Shown: positions 10,030 through 21,127, counted from the stretch's first letter. The stretch is 64,000 bases of DNA from Cladocopium goreaui (GCA_947184155.2 CAMXCT020000891.1:596501-660500); one strand, 5' to 3'. Made by a program: numbers and translations. Notes: generated by a model from the sequence alone, not told the origin.

Positions 10030-10481
10030 CAGTCAAGGGTCAAAGTCGTAGCGATTTCACAGTTTTGCTTTCATACCTTGCGGGAAAGCTTTTGGGGGGG
10101 GTCGTAGCGATTCTACATACAGAACCTCAAGACCAAAAAGAAACAGTCTTCCCTAGCCGAAATGTTGCAGAAAGAAGTAATCCTTCCGAAAATGCTTGAT
10201 ACTGCCAAAGGCAGGCAGGCTTGGGCAAATGCGTGGAAATACAACCGCTCTCAGCGGTATGTGAAGATTCAGATCTAGAAAGCGCAGAGGTGTCGCTGGG
10301 AAAAGTGTGCTCCTTGCAGGGATTAGGCATGTTTACACGATTTGAAACATCAACTAAATACAGCTTATTACATGCTATTTTGATCTATTGCTGTGACCCT
10401 GCTGTGACGGGGTCGTAGCGACTTTTCCGCAAGGGAATTGACCACATCGCAGAAAATTGCTGTGACTTCAGCCCCCAACTG
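10030..10481. mobile_element. Tc1/mariner-like non-autonomous DNA element, copy 1
   Basis: Flanked by TA on both sides (10028-10029, 10482-10483) with ends starting CAGT, as in Tc1/mariner elements. The left end reads CAGTCAAGGGTCAAAGTC; the right end read inward is CAGTTGGGGGCTGAAGTC, differing mostly by transitions. Each end has two copies of a site like GTCGTAGCGA: left at 10045 and 10101 (56 bp apart), right near 10412 and 10455 (43 bp apart). The copy at 53283-54257 has exactly the same spacings, an arrangement like the IR/DR ends of some Tc1 elements. No transposase frame inside. Confidence 0.75.
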
Positions 10482-10896
10482 TATAAAGTTGGTTTATAAA
10501 CCGATTAGCTATAGATATCTATAGATCCATCCACCCTAAACACTCATAAAACAAACGATTTGAGCCATGAGCAATGGATTTGGAGTCTACGTTCTCCTAG
10601 TAGCTGGAGCTAGCATCTTAGGCCTTGACTTCATCCATGTCCTCAAGAATCTGAAATGAGCATGAAAGTGCATCCTCAACACTCAACATAACCATATATT
10701 CTTGAAAAGTCAGATGGCAACCGCAAAGAGATAGAACAGATATGACCAGATTAGATCAGTAAGTAATCAATATGAATATCGGGACATTCTATGAACATTT
10801 ACCATTCGTTACCATTCTTTACCATTCTTTGTTGCCACACGAACGTGTGCATTCCATTTTTGCATCGGTTGCATCATAAACCGAGGTTGCCTGCAG

Positions 10897-10973
10897 AAAC
10901 AAGCACTGGCGCCTCCAGTGTTCGGCGGCCAAGGTGGTGTGTGAAATGATGGAAACTTGGGGGCGCAGTTCCG
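10897..10973 (+). CDS. Candidate exon, unidentified gene
   Basis: Sits between GTTGCCTGCAG and a near-ideal donor TTCCG|GTGAGTAAG. One frame is open and protein-like (KHWRLQCSAAKVVCEMMETW) with mostly G or C at third positions. Product not recognised. It may belong with 11578-11630, as an upstream neighbour of the GST gene. Confidence 0.4.
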
Positions 10974-10996
10974 GTGAGTAAGTGGATAATTAGCTA

Positions 10997-11102
10997 TACC
11001 CTCTGGTAAACGTTTACATATATAGCTATGGAAAATCAGCCTCTCAATAGCTAAATCATCAATGGTCCATTTTCCATAGCTATGTTAGATTACCAGAGGG
11101 TA
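10997..11102. repeat. MITE family A, copy 2
   Basis: TACCCTCTGGTAAAC at the left and TTACCAGAGGGTA at the right with an imperfect palindrome between (CATAGCTATGG and its complement). It begins only 23 bp after the candidate exon donor at 10973. Confidence 0.75.
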
Positions 11103-11577
11103 AGTGATGTAATAAGTGGATAGTAAGTGATGTGATATATTGGTTATATAGGGTTTACATAAGCTATAGAGTGTTTTTTTTGCCACTTCCGATGCGTGGG
11201 ATGCAGATCCTTAAGTAGACACCCAGTTTGGGCGTACACTTGCATTTTTTTACTACGGAAAATGATGACCACCTTGTGGATCTTGTGGTATTTTATATCT
11301 TCAGCCGTACTGGTGGTTTCAATGATGTTTCATCGTTAACTTGAAAATAGTGATGATGGTCCGAATTTGTTACCAGTCGGGTGGTATATGTCACAACTAC
11401 TTACTGCTGCTAAACGCAGGGAACTTTCGGGAATGATCCCAGTCATCACTAGTAATTTCATCATCCCAACAACCCCCAGCAACCCATCCATTACCTACGT
11501 TTAGCACCAGTAAGTGGTATATGTCATAACTATCATGATCTGAAGTCCTACATGTTTTACTCAACCAACAACCAGGG

Positions 11578-11630
11578 ATCTTATAGCCTCAGAGCACAAC
11601 TTCTTCCCGTGGGCGGCATGGGCGGCTCTC
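11578..11630 (+). CDS. Candidate exon, unidentified gene
   Basis: Follows CAACAACCAG and is locally GC-rich. Two frames are open (DLIASEHNFFPWAAWAAL or GSYSLRAQLLPVGGMGGSQ). The right limit is unclear (perhaps CTCA|GTTGTA). Could be the last exon of a gene upstream of GST, or a chance island. Confidence 0.3.
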
Positions 11631-11725
11631 AGTTGTAACACAATAGGGATGACAGATGCACCATGATCAGTTTACTGGCTCAAAAGCAAAGACATGATGT
11701 AACTATATGATATAGACTATATCTA

Positions 11726-11780
11726 ACTATGATTTCCCGAAAGTGTACATGTAAGGTGTGACTATGATTTCCCGAAAGTC
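11726..11780. repeat. 35-bp direct repeat upstream of the GST gene
   Basis: CTATGATTTCCCGAAAGT occurs at 11727 and again at 11762, 35 bp apart, ending about 14 bp before the presumed trans-splice acceptor. Confidence 0.6.
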
Positions 11781-11794
11781 TACCTTTTTTTTAG
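11781..11794 (+). promoter_or_regulatory. Presumed spliced-leader trans-splice acceptor of the GST gene
   Basis: A run of T (CTTTTTTTTAG) ends in AG at 11793-11794, 64 bp before the GST ATG. An in-frame TGA lies between the acceptor and the ATG, so the ATG is the first usable start. Trans-splicing of a leader onto nuclear mRNAs is known for dinoflagellates; that it happens here is inferred from position and sequence only. Confidence 0.55.
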
Positions 11795-11858
11795 GACCTA
11801 TAGATGCTGCGTTTGAAACTCACTGCCACAGCAACACTCATTTCAAAATTGCGAAACC

Positions 11859-14800
11859 ATGAAGATCTACACGATGCCCATCTCTCAGCCCTGCAGGCGC
11901 CCCAGTGATTTGGGGAGCTGATCACCTTTAGCCACCGCAGTTGAATACCCCAAAAAAATGGCCGAGTTTAATGGTGACATATTAGGATGGTAGAAGTTCG
12001 ATGATATTTCACGGTTTTTTTTTGTGAAATACCAGGGTACTTCGATGATAAAACTCACCCCCGAAAAGAAAATCCAGGGGTCCAACTTTTTTGCACCGGC
12101 TGGGGTTGAAAATCCCTCTGGACCTCTGCACAAGCAGTGACCAAGTTTGGCGTTCTCCCCATTTATCATGGGCCCCTGTCCATTTTTTTCCCAGTGATGC
12201 TCATTGATCATGCGTAAAATCCCGAAATAGTAGCAACTGAATAGTATGTTACTCATTGATCTCCCAATGTCACTGGCTAGGGCTCCAGGTACCATAAATA
12301 TGGTTAACTTGGGTTAAATATGGATCCTTCTCACCTGCGAAAAGCCTCGTTTTTCCAGCGAGGTCCAGGTTTGTGCTGGAGATGTTTTCCGTGGCTCCAC
12401 TCTGTAAAAATGGCTCAAGAATGGCCCTAGCTAGGCCCTGTTGATATCACTCATCTCGTAAGGAAGGTAAGTGTGTTTTTCATTGGAACGCTGAACTATG
12501 TATTTAAGGATCACGTGATCACATGTTTTGTTTTTTTCGGATGAACGGCGATTTGGATATCACTTCATTGAAAAAAAATGACCATTTAAATCTTTACCAT
12601 TGAGGAGGTAATTTGAACATTTTTCCCACAAGGATCCACGGGGTAAACTAGGCCTTTGAAAAAAAAACAGCATGTCTAGATAGTCTTCCTAGGGAAATCA
12701 TGGGTGTCCACATCTGTGTTTACCCCAGTGTATATTGAATTACAACCAATTTGCTTCGTGATCCCCAATAACCCAACATTTAACACATGGCGTTGTAACC
12801 AGCTATCATTGGTCACCGAACTGGGCGCAGGTCTTTAAATCATCGTCATTATAACTTGGTTTGAACATGTTTGAACTATGGGGATATAAGAAACATATAT
12901 ATATATATGGGGATTTCATTTTTGATATCATGGGTAAGTAGAAAAAAAGAAGTGTTTGTTTCAAATCATCCCAACAAACTCAAAAAACCTATCTTAAGGT
13001 GAGATGAGTCGTCATCCCTTGGTGCCTTGGTGCGGCCAGGGCCCTGTCATGGGCCTGCATCTATGAGGGTCTGAAGGTTGAAGAGATCCAGACGATGCCC
13101 GGGAAGGAGCCTGGGGAGCCGAGACGGGAGTCCTGGAGGATGGTGGTTTAATGGGAGAGTCAGTCTGGAAAATTGGGATTTAACCAGGGAAAATGTGGAT
13201 TTAACGAGGGAAAATGGGGATTTGAGTAGGGAAAATGTGGATTTAATGGGATATAATTGGAAAATTGGGGAGAATTCCCAGCTAAAAAGGAACGGGTATT
13301 TTTTCGATTTGCCACGGATCATCCCACAGCGAACAGTTGACCTGTATACAATGATATAAAATGGAAGTGTTAACCAAACACCATGCCAGTATGAAATCCA
13401 CACCTCAATGGCAGGATTTGTTTAAACAAGGGCAAACTGGCAAGTGATATATTGGACCTCCAATTTGTTGTGTCTCTTTGTGACCCCAAACATTCTGACT
13501 CAAGTCGATGAAGCTATACTGAATTGATGGTCGACCAGTGCGGTATCAGCTACAAAACCCAGGGTTACTATATAGGATACTCATGCTTCAGATAACAGGT
13601 GGCCCCCTCCACAAGGATTACAGCTGGCAGCTGACGAATCTACAAGATACCCTAGGGGTTCCCAAAAATAGAACATAGGTCGTCATCAGCATAGTAGTGA
13701 ATCACTTTCCTCACAATCTGTGGAGCCTACAGATAGGTAATGATAGGTATATTTAAGAATCCATTTGACACATGGCATCGCCAAAGGCTGAAACTATGCT
13801 CAAAGATGCTCAAAGTATCCAGGGCGCACGCCCCCTGACAAAGTTCATTAATTCTTCCCTACTAATCTGCGGTCCCCAGCATCGCACCATTGTCAACCAC
13901 TGGGATCATTGCAAGGACACTCGTTCTCCAGAGTTCACGAAGCAAGGTTCGTTGAAGGGTGGCTTAAACGGGTAGCCACTCTGATTAAACCCGTCGCTGA
14001 ATGATGGTTTTCTAACGTTTCAAACATTTCTGAGTCTCCTCCCCTAGAGTCGCAAATTGAGGGACATGACATGTTCCTTTTTTGCAGCGGGGCGGATAGG
14101 CTGAACTCACTACGTAAGCAGCAGCAATTTGTTGGTCGTACCGTACCTATTTTGGGGGGCTGTGGCTCACTGACCCAAACCACTATCAACAGTGTGCTCC
14201 AACCTACACACAAATGATTGTCACGAGGGGTGGAAAGGGGGTCCTTTTACCTCTTTGTACCCCATTGAACCATATTTGGGTATGGGTCAAAATTAGGTAC
14301 CCCAATAATTGGATGGTTAATACTAAACTAGACTAACATCTGTGGTCCCCTAGGTCTTCCATTTTGACCCACATCCATTTAACCACTATCAGCGGGTGTG
14401 ATCGCAGCACCCTACAAGACATTCCAAGCCGCGACGCCCGCTCTGCGTCAGGTGTGATCCCAGCTGTTCCTCGTATGGATGATGATGGCTTCATTCTGAA
14501 CGAGAGCCATGCCATCATGGTATACCTTGGGGATAAGTTGCTGGGCGAAAAATCGCCATAAACCTATTGGACCCAAGGGCATTATTTTTACTTCAACCCA
14601 TCTATGGACGTATGATATTGTTTATGGTGATATTGGGGATAAATGATGGTTATTGATAAATTATGGTTATTGATAACAATATTATTGATTATTGATTTAT
14701 CATATAATATATAATTAATATTGGGGACAGTTATTATTGATTTATGGCATTACTTCACACCCAGCAGAAACTCAAATCGATGGGGCTGGAACTCCAATAT

Positions 14801-17800
14801 GGCCGTGTCCATCGATGAGTTTGGAGTAGATCCAGAAGATCCCGTCCTTTGTTTTGTGAGGGTCCTTGGCAAATGATGCCATGCCAAATATGCCTTCAAC
14901 CTGACTACAGACACCATATACCCTCTGGTAAACCATGGAAAAATCATGAAGAAGCTGTGGAAATCCATGGTTTTCCCGTTCCGAAATGATCATATGATCC
15001 ACATTAACGACATTTCCATGACTATGTTGGTTTACTGGTGGAAATCCATAGTTTCTCGCTTGGAAAAAAGGCAGTTGTTTCTCCAGCGCTTCCAGGTTCA
15101 ACTGGAAACTCTATCCCAGCGATGCCAAGACGCGCGCTAGAATCCACCAGTACATGACTCTTGGGGCTGGTTGGTGTCAGGGTGCAGCTATGGGATCGTA
15201 CTGTGGTTGCGAAATCCGAATCACCAGTTGGTAGATGGTAAACATCCCATGGAATCCCACTATTTATAATGTTTCAATGCAGTTCATAGTTACCAATAGT
15301 TACCAATAGTTACCAATGGTTACCAATTGGTGCAGAATGGCTTGTCCATCCACAGTATGACTATATACTATATGTATGACTGATTTCTGATACATTCTGA
15401 TACAATATTTGCAATTGACTTGATTGTACCCACATGTGGAAAGGCCCCCAGTAGACACACTACTGACTTTCCTGGCTGTTATTTAGGTAGACCCCCGAGG
15501 TGTAAATTGTTCTATAACCCATTACAACCCATAACCCCATCTTTTGCTAATTATAGATCCACTCACTATACTTGACTCTACACTATAGAAATACTATAGA
15601 TATCTATAGATCCTAGTTGGCCAAGTCAATCCAAGTTACTTTTTTAAATCACATCAAATCAATTTACCTGGCCTAAACCAGGGCCCTCAGGGCCGCTGTT
15701 TTCACCCAGGAATTGGCATCATCAGAATACCCGGCGCATCACCATGGCTCTCTTTGCGCCAGTGATGCGGCCGGATCTGAAGTCCCTTGGAGATTTCGCA
15801 ACTTCGGGGGCCTGAGATACGGAGTAACGTTTGGATGGCTACTTTAGGACGTACTTTATCTTTTTTTAGGTTTATATATGGTGGATACATATTTGATATA
15901 TTCTATTATATTATTTCTGATATATATATATAGAATTCTAATATAAATATATATATATATATATACAGATGGATGTATTCTGATATATATATATATATAT
16001 ACATATTAATATTATGTGTATATATACATATTATGTATATATATATATGCACATGCATATATTACGAACAAGCAAAACCTTGGAGTTTTTTGGCAGGGAC
16101 TCTAAGATTTGCCATGAGAGATATAATGAAACTACTCATAACACGTTCAAGCTCATCACAGCCTATGATTGCCATGATTGCTATGAGGTACAATAAAACA
16201 TTGGCCCCCCCCGTCCAAACTTCTCAGGTCGCGAAAAGAGGCAAATGTTTGTCTGGTCTCCAAATCCAGATGGTCAAAAGGCAACCCCCAAGAAAGCAGA
16301 AAAGTAGCTACTAGCAAAATTGTGGCATATATACATATATATATATATATAAACTTAACCTAGCTTAGCCATTTCTATCTTTCTGGGGGTATGCTCTGAC
16401 ATGGACGAGACACACTCTGGGATGGACCATGTTCAAACCGAGGATTTCCGCAGAACAGACCAAGCAGTGGTCCAAGGTGCCGTGGCTGCGATTTATCGCA
16501 GCAGATGTTGTGGAAAATGGGGTACCCTCTGGTTATGTCAAAATAGCTATTGAATATGGCCATTTATAGGTTGATATACCCATTAAAAATGGTGATTTTC
16601 CATAGTTATGTTAGTTTACCAGAGGGTATAGCTCCAGATGATCAGATGGCTATGGCTTTCCATAGGACACTATAATGGAAAATGATGATAAACGAGTGGA
16701 TGCAATGGGACATGCAATCGGAAAGACAAACCTGTTTTCCTTGGTTGCTAGTAGTTGCTAGTGAGATAGGTGGTGGGATTTGTATGCGACCATCGAGAAA
16801 TCTGGATTTGAAATAATTGCAAGTACAGATGGTACCCCTTGGAAGGTACTCAGGTACTCCCTCTGGAAATTCACGAAGTAAAGGTTTCCTAAATTGGTGC
16901 ACCCCAAATTCATGGAAAAAGACACGGGTCACTTGTTAAAAGGGAAGCCACGTCGTCAGCCCTGAGGAAATTTTGAGCACCTTGCGATCCCTTGAGCGAT
17001 GGCTGAACGAGAGCCCGTGGCTCTGTGGTACAAGTCCAACTGTGGCGGATTTGTCTTGCTACCTGGCTAATGTTTTGTCATGTTTGTAGGTGTGTGCGTG
17101 TGCTAGTTTGATACATTTTGATAGCAATATGATGCAATATCCGCAATAGTTGATGATGTCTCAGAACAAGAAAGAAAACGTGTGCTTGTTCTTTGCAAGA
17201 ACGAGAACGTCTCTGGCTTCAACACTGTTCGTCCGGGCAATGAAGAATCCCTTAAATCGGTGGATGATCGTCCTTTTAAACTCACTATCAGCCTGGAAGA
17301 TAAATCAAGGATAGTTGAATCATCATTGTTGCTGCCTCAACATATCTGAACATCATCGTTTGTGGTTGAAGCATTGTTTGGTGCTTTAGACTTTCATAAT
17401 TGCCATGCCCCAAATGTGCAAAAAACAATGCATTTCAGAGGATTTCAGAGTCTTCCACCTTTCTTTGCCAGGGTTTATGTCAGTTGGATCACCAGGTTTT
17501 CCCCCAAAGGCCGCCACTGGCCCAAGGCTACTGCGAAGTGGCTCAGTGCTTGGATAAGTTCACAGGCCGACAGTGAAGATCTCAGTGGAAACGGGTGGTT
17601 CCATGTTTTGGGCCTGAAAAATTAAGACAACTAAGGGAACATCCCATTCCATCTGACAAAAACCTCAGGTTCCCTAGCTATGGAAAATCACCATGTTGTA
17701 TAGGTAAACCAACTATAAATCGCCCATTTTCCATAGCTATGTTAGTTTACCAGAGGGTAGTTGATATGATCCCAATTGACTTCCAAGAATTGGCATGGCA

Positions 17801-20277
17801 AAGATGGGTTGAACCAACCGGAAAATGCTGGTATCTCTATCTCAATTAAGATGCTCTCAGCATTTTGAACACTGTAATACGACTCAAACTATGATGACAT
17901 GCATTACCCGGCCTGGTAAACCAACAGTTTGCTATGGAAAATTGCCATTTATAGTGGATTTTCTCATTAACAATGGTGATTTTCCATAGTTATGTTAGTT
18001 TACCAGAGGGTAAAGGATACACAGAGGATAATCTCATTCTGTCCGGGAGGGATGCAGCTACATGATGCTACCATTTAAGTGGTTCATGTGCGAAGCTTCA
18101 TGGACTGTCACCAGCCAAACCTCATCTTTTATGTTTGTGGTGCGATGCATCAAACTCTTACCCGGCCTGGTAAACTAACACTTTGCTATGGAAAATCACC
18201 ATGTTGAATAGGTAACTCAACTAGAAATAGGCCATTTTCCAGTTCGCAAACTGTTAGTTTCCTGGATGGTAAACGGTGTTTAACATTGAACGTTTCTGGA
18301 GGTCTCAGTTTTTTGGGGTCTGGAAAGCTGACCCGGCAGGACTCTTCGAATTGAATGGAATCGATCTGAAGGGCTATCCAAAGCTGATGCAATGGACGCT
18401 TGGATAGAAAACGATCAAGATTTACCCTCTGGTAATTTAACATAGCTATAGAAAATCACAATTTTTAAAAGGTAAACCATCTATAAATGGACCATTTTCC
18501 ATAGCTATGTTGAATTACCAGAGGGTATCAGCCTGCTTGGAGGCTTCAAAACAAAGAACCTCACCTCATCAACCTGGTCTAAGTCTATGCTGTTCCCATA
18601 TTGAATATGGAGGGATGAAGACCCTGCTACAGCAACGTTTTTTTGGGTTGAAAGGTCACCAGGTTTGTTTTTGTCACCAAATTGCCATGTTTGATTGGAT
18701 GAAGTTATCATGTTGATTGGATGAATCTCCACAGTGGTTGGTGAAGATCCATAGTTTTTTTGATTTTGCTTGGGGGAAATCTCTATGTTCACCATGCACT
18801 CTGAGTAAAACATGGTGTGTCCTCCACTCTGTTGCGGAACATGTGATATTTCTTGCTGGCAGTTTTCAAATATCCAACAACAGGATTTGATCTACAAAGT
18901 GGGGAATGCACTTATACATATAACTGCCTTATAAGGGGTTACACCCCGATTGGTGATGTCAAGGTCTGCTACATTCTATATAGCTGGTGATTACCCCATA
19001 CAGGTATAATATCACTTAAGCCTGGGGATATGATTGGTGGTTTAACGACTTCTGAATTCATTACCCATAGGATCCATGGTGCTGCCATATATGGTAACAT
19101 TTACCATCACCATACCCCCAATGTTAGCATATATACCAGCACCATGGATCCTATGGGTAACAAAAGGCGCCCCTCAATATCAACTAGCTCCTGTTTTGCC
19201 TACCTATCATCCCCACCTTCACCAGTCAACACTTGGAGGATTGTCCCCATCATGAAGTGGTTAGAAACCTTAGGTGAAACTCTTTTTTAAAACTATATAT
19301 ATATTGATATTGATATATCGATATATTAAATATGTATATATATATATATATATATTGTTGGTATATTAAATACTGGTATGTGTATATATATATATATAAT
19401 GATGGGATTCTCTACAGTTTATAGGAGGGACTCCTCATCCCCGTTAAAAAAATGAAAACGATATCCCAATCAGGGACTCTGTTACACGGATCCAAAACAT
19501 GTCACGATCCTTTCGTTGGACTTTGCCAGAATCATCCAGTCATTAAGTCATTCTCCAAAAAACGCTGCGATTAATGTGGTAAAACCATTTGAAACCAACA
19601 AATCTACCATTCCGCAACATTCTTCTCCTACATTGATATTGATTATTGGATTTATCGTCCAGAAATCAAACGTGGCTAACTGGAAATCCCCTGTTTGTAG
19701 AAGATTTTCGCAGCTTTTTGCAGGGATTTTCCAGCCACCATTACCAGAGGCAGAGGATTGACCAACGTTTCCCGTTAGGATGTTTCACGCCTGCAAAGAG
19801 CCCATCGAGATTTTTGTTGACCAGTCACCACAGTTATGGCCGTTGACCAATTATAAATGGTTATAACTTGTTATTTCTCTGGGATTATGCATTCCAAATA
19901 TGGGGTTTTGTTTGTACTTATACCCTCTGGTAAAATAAAATTGCTATTGAAAATGATCATTTATAGTGAGTTTTCCCATTGAAAATTGTGATTTTCCATA
20001 GTTATGTGACAGTTTACCAGAGGGTAACTGGTATATTTTGGGCCCCTTTAGCAGTCATCAAAAGTCCTGATCCCAGAGGTTGAACGCCTGCGAAGAGCTC
20101 CCTGGTTTCGAAGAAGCTCACGCCGCCCTGAAGAAGTTTTCGCCTGCCATTCGAGGCTTTCAGAACGATGCAAGACTTGATGTGGATCCTTTTGGCAAAA
20201 TCCTTCAGTTTTTTGGTTTTTTCGAGACAGCTTGGGATGGTAACGAAAATAGCTACAAGGTGGTGCCCCATAGTTAG
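11859..20277 (+). CDS. Glutathione S-transferase, theta-like, 11 exons
   Basis: Exons: 11859-11896, 12369-12393, 13068-13115, 13916-13946, 14452-14536, 15096-15155, 15710-15781, 16454-16489, 16960-17076, 18302-18397, 20079-20277. Joined they give 268 codons plus stop with every phase agreeing. The enzyme class conjugates glutathione to electrophiles in the cytosol. Visible marks: N-terminal MKIYTMPISQPCR with the active-site Ser/Cys region; VEEIQTMPGKEPG; SPEFTKQ; IPAV with the cis-Pro; the glutathione-binding ESHAIM; then the helical domain with TRARIHQYMNWHHQNTRR, SPWLCGTSPTVADLSCY, DLKGYPKLMQW and LPGFEEAHAALKKF. Introns start GT (4), GC (3) or GA (3) and all end AG; eight of ten acceptors are followed by G, as known for dinoflagellates. 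Introns carry seven family A MITEs and one family C. The last exon runs about 45 residues past the usual GST end and its stop lies in a palindromic element. The exon 3 donor and the small exons 13916 and 16454 are the least certain parts. Confidence 0.85.
12404..13067. other. GST intron 2, no internal gene seen
   Basis: AT-rich intron sequence with homopolymer runs and a short (AT)n at 12896-12908. TGGCTCAAG at 12411 matches the 3' end of the spliced leader by only nine bases and is not taken as a relic. Confidence 0.4.
13160..13255. repeat. 21-bp tandem repeat in GST intron 3
   Basis: Four to five units of the type AGGGAAAATGTGGATTTAAC follow each other. The period is a multiple of three, so both strands show long spurious frames here (NVDLTRE repeats on the plus strand). 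Confidence 0.65.
14919..15043. repeat. MITE family A, copy 3, degenerate
   Basis: Left end TACCCTCTGGTAAACCATGG is clear; the right end GGTTTACTGGTGG is decayed. Lies in GST intron 5, ending about 50 bp before exon 15096-15155. Confidence 0.5.
15289..15333. repeat. 11-bp tandem repeat in GST intron 6
   Basis: Four units of GTTACCAATAG with small changes. A similar short iteration of TACCATTCTT lies at 10799-10830. Confidence 0.6.
15890..16065. repeat. (AT)n-rich microsatellite in GST intron 7
   Basis: Alternating ATATAT and ATAC blocks with few interruptions. Apparent frames rich in Tyr/Ile through it are artefacts. Confidence 0.7.
16523..16628. repeat. MITE family A, copy 4
   Basis: TACCCTCTGGTTATGTCA at left, TTAGTTTACCAGAGGGTA at right. 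Lies in GST intron 8, beginning 33 bp after the exon ending at 16489. Confidence 0.7.
17670..17759. repeat. MITE family A, copy 5, left end lost
   Basis: Starts TTCCCTAGCTATGGAAAATC and ends TTAGTTTACCAGAGGGTA. In GST intron 9. Confidence 0.65.
17905..18012. repeat. MITE family A, copy 6
   Basis: Left TACCCGGCCTGGTAAACC is a variant end also found in copy 7; right end is the usual TTTACCAGAGGGTA. In GST intron 9. Confidence 0.7.
18159..18271. repeat. MITE family A, copy 7
   Basis: Left TACCCGGCCTGGTAAAC, right TTTCCTGGATGGTA. It ends 30 bp before GST exon 18302-18397. Third copy in one 1.2-kb intron. Confidence 0.7.
18423..18527. repeat. MITE family A, copy 8
   Basis: Left TACCCTCTGGTAATTTAAC, right GAATTACCAGAGGGTA. 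Starts 25 bp after the end of GST exon 18302-18397. Confidence 0.75.
19062..19159. repeat. MITE family C, copy 2
   Basis: Starts TACCCATAGGATCCATGG and ends CCATGGATCCTATGGGTA. Inside are TATATGGTAACAT and its partner ATGTTAGCATATAT. In GST intron 10. Confidence 0.75.
19921..20026. repeat. MITE family A, copy 9
   Basis: Left TACCCTCTGGTAAAATAAA, right AGTTTACCAGAGGGTA. Ends 52 bp before the last GST exon. Confidence 0.75.
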
Positions 20278-20375
20278 ATAAGTTGGTTTATAACTCCCAT
20301 ACCTATGGTTTATGGCAGATATAACGAACTAGTTAATGGGGTTTATAAACCAACTTATAACTGGGGGGCACCATC
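20258..20375. repeat. Palindromic element overlapping the GST stop codon
   Basis: Arms of about 35 bp: left GGTGGTGCCCCATAGTTAG then AAGTTGGTTTATAA, right the inverted TTATAAACCAACTTATAACT then GGGGCACCA. The predicted GST stop (20275-20277) lies in the left arm. A half copy (AACTGTATAAAGTTGG) abuts the Tc1-like element at 10476-10500. Confidence 0.65.
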
Positions 20376-20960
20376 CTGTATGAACCGTCCACAAATATCA
20401 GAGGAGACATGTAACCAATGAATTGGATGGATTTGAAGTTGTCCCCAATGGATGGATACCCCAAAATTACGGTCATATACAGCCGGAAAATGATGTTTTA
20501 GATGTTTTAAACAACCGGACTTGAGGCTGCTATACCCCGTACCCGAGGTTCTATCCCGAAATGTGAGTATAATATATTAAGGTGTCTCCTGCCAGTTTCC
20601 CCTCGGACAATTCTATTAAATAAGACTCTTAAAAATTATTGATCTTTGAGGCTAAAGTACGACAATTCAATATTGAAGATCTAAAACTTCAAGCTGTTCA
20701 GACCCCTCTAGGCTGACATGTGTCATGAAAGATCATGACGGTGGGTATTTTTTCATGACTAGTTCAATGTGCTCGTCTTCAATTCCAGATGAGTACTGTA
20801 CCAGACTTCATTCTCAACCAACAAGTAGCAAACAGGTTGCTAAAACGCGACCTGAATGATTGACATTTGCATTTATCAGCAAAAAAGGTTCAAATCTAAT
20901 CAATCACTATGTGTTTCAAGCCGAGCTGTGCCATTTTTTAAGCATCTAAAATCCATGTCA
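20376..20960. other. Intergenic DNA after the GST gene
   Basis: AT-rich, no gene, array or clear inverted repeat recognised. Confidence 0.35.
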
Positions 20961-20966
20961 CTGCAG

Positions 20967-21127
20967 GGAGTGTCGCCATGAAACCTCGACGGGTTGCGGC
21001 TTGGTCGCCTTGCGTTGCGAGGCAAGGCGGAGAAAGCGAAGGCAAAGCTGTGAGGCCACGAGCCACGGCAAAGTCAAGCTATGATTTCACTTTTCGGATG
21101 GAACAGCCATGGGCCATGGTCATTTGA
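20967..21127 (+). CDS. Candidate exon, unidentified gene
   Basis: After the acceptor-like CACTGCAG a GC-rich island begins with an open frame (SVAMKPRRVAAWSPCVARQG and on to a TGA near 21125). Basic and low in recognisable motifs; a second frame is also partly open. Could be coding or a GC-rich non-coding island. Confidence 0.25.

Noticed and set aside
12405..12419. TGGCTCAAG as a spliced-leader relic
   Set aside because: Only nine bases match, inside a GST intron, and such matches are expected by chance in 64 kb.
13068..13142. Longer form of GST exon 3 using the GT donor after GAGGATG
   Set aside because: It also fits phase, but adds nine residues where GSTs have none; the GA donor at 13116 gives KEPG-DTRSPEF, closer to the family. 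Only cDNA can settle it.
16094..16193. A possible GST exon after TTTTTTGGCAG
   Set aside because: No frame fits the GST spacing once exons 15710-15781 and 16454-16489 are used.
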